The position numbers and the translations under genes were made by a program. Below, piece by piece: positions 34,787-39,527 of a DNA stretch of 39,527 bases. The first letter of the stretch is position 1. Every line of letters begins with the position of its first letter. The DNA comes from Micavibrio sp. (GTDB lineage: Bacteria; Pseudomonadota; Alphaproteobacteria; UBA9219): positions 1-39,527 of the forward strand of contig DYDA01000021.1 of assembly GCA_020718105.1 (NCBI GenBank), in the 5' to 3' direction. The notes under the pieces were generated by a model. That model saw nothing but the letters and a program-made list of their open reading frames with translations, searched no databases and was not told where the DNA came from.

Positions 34787-36043
34787 TTATTCCCCTGTGG
34801 CGCTATGCTTGCGGATGAATTGATGGATGAGCGGCTGGATGTTGTTGCGCCATTTGCGCCCGTTAAACACGCCATAATGGCCGACGCCAATTTCCAAATG
34901 GGATTGCTTTTTTTCTTGCGGAAGGTTGCTGCAAAGCGCCAGCGCCGCCCGCGTGTGCCCTGCGGGGGAAAGGTCGTCCAACTCGCCTTCAATGGTAAGG
35001 AGCGCCGTCTTCGTGATGGCGGCGGGGTTCACCTTGCGGCTGCGCCAGACGAACGAGCCGTTCGCTAAATCGTGCCGCTGATAGGCGCGTTCGATGTACT
35101 GAAGGTGGAATTCTTCTGGCACATCCATCACGGCCAGAAACTCGTCATAGAAATTTTCATGCGCTTCAATAGCGTCATCGTCGCCGCGCACAAGGTGGCG
35201 ATAATACTGGTCTTGCTCGGTGATATGACGATCAAGCGACATGGCCATGCGATCAAGAAGCTGCATCATGCCGGGATAAACGCGCCGGAACGCGCCCGCG
35301 TAATAGGGCGGAACCATTTGGATTTGCGCGGCGCGAAACCACGACAGGGAATGGTTTTTGGCCTCTTCGCTAAAAGCGCAGGGCTGCTCCCGCGCATCGA
35401 TGGGGCCGCCGATCAAGGTCATGGACAAAGGCGTGACAGGCGTTTCTTGCTCGGCCAAAAGCGCCACCGCGCACAAGGTTGAAAGCGACGCTTGGCTAAT
35501 CGCAAGAAGATGAAGGTCAGAGCCAAGGTGCCCAATCACGTCCATCAGATAACCAATTTGATCCTCAAGATCGAAAGAACCTTGCGAAAGAGGCACGTTT
35601 TTCGCATCGATCCAATCCGTTATGTAAACGTCATGGGACGGCAGCATGGCTTCAATCGTGCCGCGCATAAGCGTCGCAAAATGGCCCGACATAGGTGTGA
35701 TGATCAAAAGCTTCGGGTCGCCTGCCAAGTGTTGAACGATTTCGGGATGGTTGGCGCCGCGCTCAAAATGCAGCAAGTGGCAAAACGGCGTCTTTTGAAC
35801 TGTCTTCATTTCGACAGCAATAGGCTCGCCGCGAAACTTTGTGGTTTTGATGTTGAAGGCGGGTTTTTCATGAAAGCGCGTGCTGCGCTCAAACAGCGCG
35901 GCTTGCGCTGCCAAAGCACGGCCACATTCGCAACGCGAGGCAGGGCATCGGGCGCTTTTCAGCGTTTGCGCCATAAACCGCGCCACGCCATTCCACGGCG
36001 CAAGCGCCATATTTTGCAGATCAAGAAACTGGTACAGGAACAT
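34787..36043 (-). CDS. phaZ: intracellular polyhydroxyalkanoate depolymerase
   Basis: Breaks stored PHB/PHA in granules. 418 residues starting MFLYQFLDLQNMALAPWNGV, the usual PhaZ opening. The alpha/beta hydrolase core follows: LLIITPMSGHFATLMRGTIE, DVYITDWIDAKNVPLSQGSF, and the nucleophile elbow LLAISQASLSTL. Catalytic Asp is likely in EGELDDLSPAGHT and His in GVGHYGVFNG. Family members usually have Cys at the nucleophile; here it appears to be Ser. An alternative ATG lies at 36076, and the start has no clear Shine-Dalgarno. No PHA synthase or phasin nearby. Confidence 0.9.
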   Translation of the reverse strand: MFLYQFLDLQNMALAPWNGVARFMAQTLKSARCPASRCECGRALAAQAALFERSTRFHEKPAFNIKTTKFRGEPIAVEMKTVQKTPFCHLLHFERGANHPEIVQHLAGDPKLLIITPMSGHFATLMRGTIEAMLPSHDVYITDWIDAKNVPLSQGSFDLEDQIGYLMDVIGHLGSDLHLLAISQASLSTLCAVALLAEQETPVTPLSMTLIGGPIDAREQPCAFSEEAKNHSLSWFRAAQIQMVPPYYAGAFRRVYPGMMQLLDRMAMSLDRHITEQDQYYRHLVRGDDDAIEAHENFYDEFLAVMDVPEEFHLQYIERAYQRHDLANGSFVWRSRKVNPAAITKTALLTIEGELDDLSPAGHTRAALALCSNLPQEKKQSHLEIGVGHYGVFNGRKWRNNIQPLIHQFIRKHSATGE

Positions 36044-36360
36044 CGAATCACAGGGAACAAGAAGAGAAGGTGGCATCAGCCTATTATGGTTAACGACACC
36101 TGTAAACAGGCGGTGTTGGGTGAGGGCGCTGAAAATTGCCAATTTTGGATCCAAAATCGGGCGAAGTTTACAAAAGTGTTTTGAATCAATGGCTTAGACA
36201 TGGCCGAAAATCGAGTCAGTTTTCTTGTATTTCAAAGGGTTACGGCATTAACTTTGAGCGGAAGGCGATTGAGTGGCACAATCCCACGCTCCGCTCAACC
36301 ACAGACGATATCTTTTTGCTAACGCATTGATAGAAAAGGATTTTGGTTTTGCTGATTAGG

Positions 36361-36395
36361 GGGATTCAGGGGGCAGGGGGTAGGGTTCAGGAGTT
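36361..36395 (+). repeat. degenerate heptanucleotide array 3
   Basis: Five 7-base units: GGGATTC, AGGGGGC, AGGGGGT, AGGGTTC, AGGAGTT. Unlike the other arrays it does not touch a stop codon. Confidence 0.65.
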
Positions 36396-36429
36396 GCCCC
36401 TTTTCGTCATCCCACCCTTTCCTCTTTTC

Positions 36430-36459
36430 GTCATCCCCGCGAAAGCGGGGATCCCGTTT
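36430..36459. repeat. CGTCATCCCCGC palindrome, copy
   Basis: Identical over 30 bases to 34719-34748. Followed by a T-run, so on the plus strand it looks like a terminator although no plus-strand gene precedes it. Confidence 0.85.
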
Positions 36460-36506
36460 TTTTGAATCATTTTATATGGCGTAGGCTATATGACGAAGGG
36501 GGGACG

Positions 36507-36550
36507 GCAGGAGATGGATTGCCACGCTCCTTACAGTCGCTCGCAATGAC
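36507..36550. repeat. half copy of the 110-bp palindromic element
   Basis: About 44 bases match the reverse complement of 13577-13620 with about three differences. The other arm is missing, so this is a truncated copy. Confidence 0.8.
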
Positions 36551-36580
36551 GGGGGGGCAATAGAAGGAGAAAGCACCGTC

Positions 36581-38368
36581 CTATTCCTTTGCCTTCATCC
36601 ACCACAGGCTTTCGATATCCAGCCCGTATTGGGGATTGACGTCGGGCATGGCGAGTTTATCCCAATACGCGATGCGATACGCGCCAAAGTTCCAGTGCGG
36701 AATGACGTAATGCCCCCACAACAAAACGCGATCAAGGGCGCGGCATAGCGTCACCAGCTCAGCGCGATCTTTGGCATGGATCAGTTTTTCGATCAGCGCG
36801 TCCACGACGGGATCGTGCACGCCGATCAGATTGCGGCTTCCTTTTTGATCTGCCTTGGCGCTGCCCCAGAAATCGCGCTGCTCATTACCGGGTGAGAGAG
36901 ACTGGCCAAAGACATGAACCGTCATATCAAAATCAAAGCCATCGATCATGTTCTGGTACTGCGAGCTATCGACGACGCGAAAGGTCGCTTGAATGCCAAG
37001 GCGCTCAAGATTGCGCAGGAACGGTTGCACCCAACGCTCAAACAGCGGTGAGCTATCGACAATCTCAAAGCGGAAAGGCTCGCCTTTGTCGTTCACCAGT
37101 TGGCCGTTTTTCAATGTCCATCCGGCTTGCGCAAGGAGGGCTGTGGCTTGCCGCAGATTATCGCGCGCATCGCCGCTGCCGTCCGTCTTGGGCGGCTCAT
37201 AGGTTTGCGTGAAAACCTCATCAGGAAGGCTCCCGCGATAAGGCTCCAGCACCTTCACTTCATCGGCAGAGGGCAGGCCGCTGGAGGCTAATTCGGAATT
37301 GGCGAAGTAGCTTTTGGTGCGCGTGTACGCGCCAAAGGCCAGCGTCTTATTCCCCCATTCGAAATCGAAGGCAAGGGCGAGCGCCTGCCTCACGCGCTTG
37401 TCTTGAAACATCGGGCGGCGCGTGTTCATCACAAAGCCCTGCATTCCAGCGGGCAGCTCGTTCTTGATTTCTTTTTTGATCAGGCGGCCATCTTTGACGG
37501 CAGGCGTGGCATAGGCGCTCGCCCAATTCTTGGCGCTGTTCTCCAAGCGGAAATCATACTTGCCCGCCAAAAGCGCTTCAAGCGCCACGGTCGCATCGCG
37601 ATAGTAATCGACGATGATGGTATCAAAGTTATAGCGCCCTTTGTTCACGGGCAGATTCTCACCCCACCAATTGGGTGCGCGGCGATAGGTGATGGTGCGT
37701 CCCGCCGTGAAACTTTCGATCTTATAAGGCCCGCTGCCCAGCGGTGGCGTGAGCGTTGTCGCGGCAAAATCTTTGCCCTGCCAATAGGCTTTGGAGAGGA
37801 TGGGCATCTGCCCCATGATGAGCGGCAATTCGGCGTTGCCAGCGTTTTTAAAGGTGAATTTCACGTCGTTTTTTGACGTTTTTTCGACCGTTTTGACGTC
37901 TTTATAATAGCTGCGATAGAATGGATGGCCCTTCTCGCGCAACGTCTCAAACGAAAAGACGACATCGTCGGGCGTGATGGGCGTGCCGTCTTGAAACTTT
38001 GCTTCAGGCCGAAGCTCATACGCGACCCACTGCTTATTGTCGCCCACCGTTACGCTTTTCGCAACGCGGCCATATTGGCTGAACGGCTCGTCTAGCGCGC
38101 TTTCCATCAGCGTCTCAAAGACCATCGAAGACTCGGCGGCGGCTTGGCCTTTCAGGATAAAGGGATTGAGGTTATCAAACGTGCCAATCGCGGCCAGACG
38201 CAACGCGCCGCTTTTGGGCGCGTCGGGGCTGGCATAATCAAAATGCGTGAAGCTTGCCGCATATTTCGGCGTGCCATGCAAAGCGAGGCCGTGCGCGGGC
38301 GTAGCCGCGCTGGCTGGCGTGGTGATAAGCAGGGCAAGGAGGGTGAGAAGCGGGGCAAGATGGGGCAT
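36581..38368 (-). CDS. peptide/oligopeptide-binding protein, YejA-like (SBP family 5)
   Basis: Periplasmic solute-binding protein, 595 residues. Signal peptide MPHLAPLLTLLALLITTPASA. The mature start HGLALHGTPKYAASFTHFDY and ASPDAPKSGALRLAAIGTFDNLNPF are characteristic of YejA-type proteins; the family 5 fold continues with WVAYELRPEAKFQDGTPITPDDVVFSF-type sequence and ends YGLDIESLWWMKAK. It would bind peptides for an ABC importer (YejBEF), but no permease or ATPase gene is adjacent. The start at 38368 is chosen on the signal peptide; the frame to 38512 reads through a repeat. Confidence 0.9.
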   Translation of the reverse strand: MPHLAPLLTLLALLITTPASAATPAHGLALHGTPKYAASFTHFDYASPDAPKSGALRLAAIGTFDNLNPFILKGQAAAESSMVFETLMESALDEPFSQYGRVAKSVTVGDNKQWVAYELRPEAKFQDGTPITPDDVVFSFETLREKGHPFYRSYYKDVKTVEKTSKNDVKFTFKNAGNAELPLIMGQMPILSKAYWQGKDFAATTLTPPLGSGPYKIESFTAGRTITYRRAPNWWGENLPVNKGRYNFDTIIVDYYRDATVALEALLAGKYDFRLENSAKNWASAYATPAVKDGRLIKKEIKNELPAGMQGFVMNTRRPMFQDKRVRQALALAFDFEWGNKTLAFGAYTRTKSYFANSELASSGLPSADEVKVLEPYRGSLPDEVFTQTYEPPKTDGSGDARDNLRQATALLAQAGWTLKNGQLVNDKGEPFRFEIVDSSPLFERWVQPFLRNLERLGIQATFRVVDSSQYQNMIDGFDFDMTVHVFGQSLSPGNEQRDFWGSAKADQKGSRNLIGVHDPVVDALIEKLIHAKDRAELVTLCRALDRVLLWGHYVIPHWNFGAYRIAYWDKLAMPDVNPQYGLDIESLWWMKAKE

Positions 38369-38418
38369 GGCAACCAGTTTATGATTTAGGGAAGAGTGTA
38401 GACTGTTTTTTCTTTCAG

Positions 38419-38541
38419 CGTCATTGCGAGCGGAGCGAAGCAATCCAGCTGCGCCGCGTCTGCGGCGCGAATGAGTCTTATGCCGCGCAGACGCGCGGCG
38501 CTGGATCGCCACGTCGGCCTAACGGCCTTCTCGCGATGACG
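38419..38541. repeat. 123-bp palindromic element, relative of the 110-bp element
   Basis: Ends CGTCATTGCGAGCG and CTCGCGATGACG pair; the inner arms CCAGCTGCGCCGCG-TCTGCG and CGCAGA-CGCGCGGCGC form a strong GC-rich hairpin. It fills half of the gap between the SapC and YejA-like genes. Confidence 0.8.
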
Positions 38542-38584
38542 GACTCTATTTGCTTTTAAAGGAAAGGGGAAGCTATAGCTTCCC

Positions 38585-38612
38585 CCGAATCCTGAATCCT
38601 GATGGCTGAATC
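38585..38612 (-). repeat. degenerate heptanucleotide array 4
   Basis: Units CCGAATC, CTGAATC, CTGATGG, CTGAATC on the plus strand, ending five bases from the stop codon of the minus-strand SapC gene. The G-rich strand is again downstream on the coding strand. Confidence 0.7.
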
Positions 38613-38617
38613 CTTTT

Positions 38618-39376
38618 TTACCCTTGCTCTTTCATGGAAGACAGGGCGATGAGGTTCTGCCAGCGATGCGAGGAGAGGAGGTGCGCGAAGATAAGACCTA
38701 TCCAGCCCTTGCGCCGCCAGCTAAGATAGACATTATCGGGCAGCAGATCGAACTTTTTGGGATCGATGACTTGAAAGCCCGCCAATTGCAGCTTAGAGCC
38801 GTTGGGCATGTCGATCTGCGCATCGTTGGGCATCAGCAGGTTGTAGTCCTTCAGCGCTTTGACGAACTCGTCTGTGGCTTCGCCTTGTTGACGCAAGGAG
38901 GCGCAAAAATTCATGGCACTTTGCGTGAATTGCGTTGGCTTGCCATCCTTAAACAGCGCGTATTCGCCGCTTGTGCCCAGCATCTCGCTGGTTTCATCGA
39001 TGCACAGGACGTATTGCTTTTGGTTGGGATCATCCATCAACAGGAATGGGTAGCGGCGGACATAAGCGGGCAAATAGCTGCCGCCCAGCCATTGGCCGTT
39101 CTCATCCAAAAACAGATTGCTGTCGTTCGTCAGGCCAACCACGGCGGCGGGAACAGGGGAATCGCCTGCCGCAAAAACGATGGGGTAATGCGCGGCGGCC
39201 ATTGGAAACTCATCGACCAGCAAGGGGATGGCGTTTGTCTTGGCGGCGAAGTTGAAATGTTTGGGGGCGGAGACGAACAAAGACGAATCGTGCTCAATAT
39301 CCAAGGGGCGGATCGAGCTGTAGAACATGGGCATATCGGGGGCCGCTTGCGTCGTGTTTTGTGGGGTCTCGGTCAT
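38618..39376 (-). CDS. SapC family protein
   Basis: 252 residues, matching the SapC family (named after a Campylobacter surface-layer operon): MFYSSIRPLDIEHDSSLFV, then FAAKTNAIPLLVDEFPMAAAHYPIVF, NLFLDENGQWLGGSYLPAYVRRYPF, and a C-terminal LSWRRKGWIGLIFAHLLS. No signal peptide. Its biochemical role is not known. Start ATG 39376 has a strong AAGGAG five bases upstream; the GTG at 39382 overlaps that site. Confidence 0.92.
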   Translation of the reverse strand: MTETPQNTTQAAPDMPMFYSSIRPLDIEHDSSLFVSAPKHFNFAAKTNAIPLLVDEFPMAAAHYPIVFAAGDSPVPAAVVGLTNDSNLFLDENGQWLGGSYLPAYVRRYPFLLMDDPNQKQYVLCIDETSEMLGTSGEYALFKDGKPTQFTQSAMNFCASLRQQGEATDEFVKALKDYNLLMPNDAQIDMPNGSKLQLAGFQVIDPKKFDLLPDNVYLSWRRKGWIGLIFAHLLSSHRWQNLIALSSMKEQG

Positions 39377-39476
39377 TGTCACTCCTTAAAAAGAATCTGA
39401 AACTTGTGCTGGGGATTTTAACCGCTGATAGGGGCGGGAAGGCAAGCAGATTCTGATTGTTAACATCTTTTCCTTA

Positions 39477-39525
39477 TATACTCCTCGCACTTCAAGAGTT
39501 GGGATTGCTTTATCCGCAAGGACGC
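39477..39525. repeat. 49-bp repeat, inverted copy of the window start
   Basis: Reverse complement of bases 1-49, without mismatch; only two bases follow before the window ends. Lies upstream of the SapC gene, about 100 bases from its start. Confidence 0.9.
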
Positions 39526-39527
39526 TG

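Larger units (their letters stand above)
36044..36580. other. 537-bp non-coding gap
   Basis: Leader of phaZ and end of the peptide-binding-protein gene. It holds an imperfect hairpin (ACACCTGT...ACAGG..GGTGT, 36096-36116), a perfect 16-bp palindrome ATTTTGGATCCAAAAT (36142-36157) about 100 bases upstream of phaZ, heptad array 3, a CGTCATCCCC palindrome and a half copy of the 110-bp element. Open frames of about 64-100 codons here have no support. Confidence 0.7.

Noticed and set aside
34646-35068. 140-codon frame beginning in the palindromic repeats
   Set aside because: It starts with IPAYAGMT/PRESGDP peptides, the known spurious translation of such repeats, then runs antisense to phaZ.
1-39527. 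Terminal inverted repeats suggesting a linear phage or plasmid
   Set aside because: Content is housekeeping (ribosomal protein, aspS, mutL, tRNA) with no phage or plasmid genes; a repeat at assembly breaks explains the ends.

Overview
The window reads as a chromosomal fragment of an alphaproteobacterium. The evidence is the rpmF-plsX-fabH order, a double-domain cold-shock protein, a MutL with the CNHGRP form of its C-terminal motif, an AspRS with the RDHGG signature, an intracellular polyhydroxyalkanoate depolymerase, a SapC-family protein and two chemoreceptors with the usual alphaproteobacterial hairpin tip. Genus cannot be fixed from sequence alone. Intergenic spaces are full of palindromic repeats. 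The two ends of the window carry the same 49 bases in inverted orientation, which suggests that the assembly stopped at a dispersed repeat on both sides.

Layout. 1-2.4 kb: lipid and ribosome operon rpmF-plsX-fabH (minus strand). 2.6-5.3 kb: a 58-residue small protein, a tandem cold-shock protein, a secreted protein of unknown function and a divergent phosphoribosyltransferase-like protein. 5.4-10.7 kb: a repeat block, then a tight plus-strand operon (LD-carboxypeptidase, pentapeptide-repeat protein, glycosyltransferase, mutL) closed by a terminator. 10.7-13.4 kb: a Tat-type lipoprotein and aspS. 13.4-15.3 kb: a repeat-filled gap and a chemoreceptor.

15.5-26.4 kb is the most distinctive region. 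It is a compact type IV pilus / type II secretion-like cluster whose gene content matches the MSHA pilus family. On the minus strand run secretin, major-type prepilin, a Cys-rich pseudopilin, a GspE-type ATPase, a GspF-type platform protein, a fused PilM/PilN (MshI-like) protein, a PilO/MshJ-like protein and a small MshK/PilP-like protein. They converge on a plus-strand pair encoding an MshN-like TPR protein and an MshM/ExeA-like ATPase. No retraction ATPase (PilT) or prepilin peptidase is in the window. A 164-bp element with perfect 24-bp inverted ends sits between the two pilin genes, and its end seems to provide the ribosome binding site of the second. Two perfect DnaA boxes exactly 20 bp apart lie upstream of the secretin gene.

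26.4-39.5 kb: rlmB with a long basic repeated N-terminus, tRNA-Tyr, a DUF1778/GNAT toxin-antitoxin pair, cysE, a second chemoreceptor, an unknown protein, a 23S-rRNA-type uracil methyltransferase, a TrmH-family methyltransferase, a PHA depolymerase with Ser in place of the usual Cys nucleophile, a YejA-like peptide-binding protein without permeases, and a SapC protein. Four short arrays of degenerate 7-base repeats (GGTTCAG-like) lie in intergenic DNA, three of them touching or almost touching stop codons. They are the least explained structure seen here.
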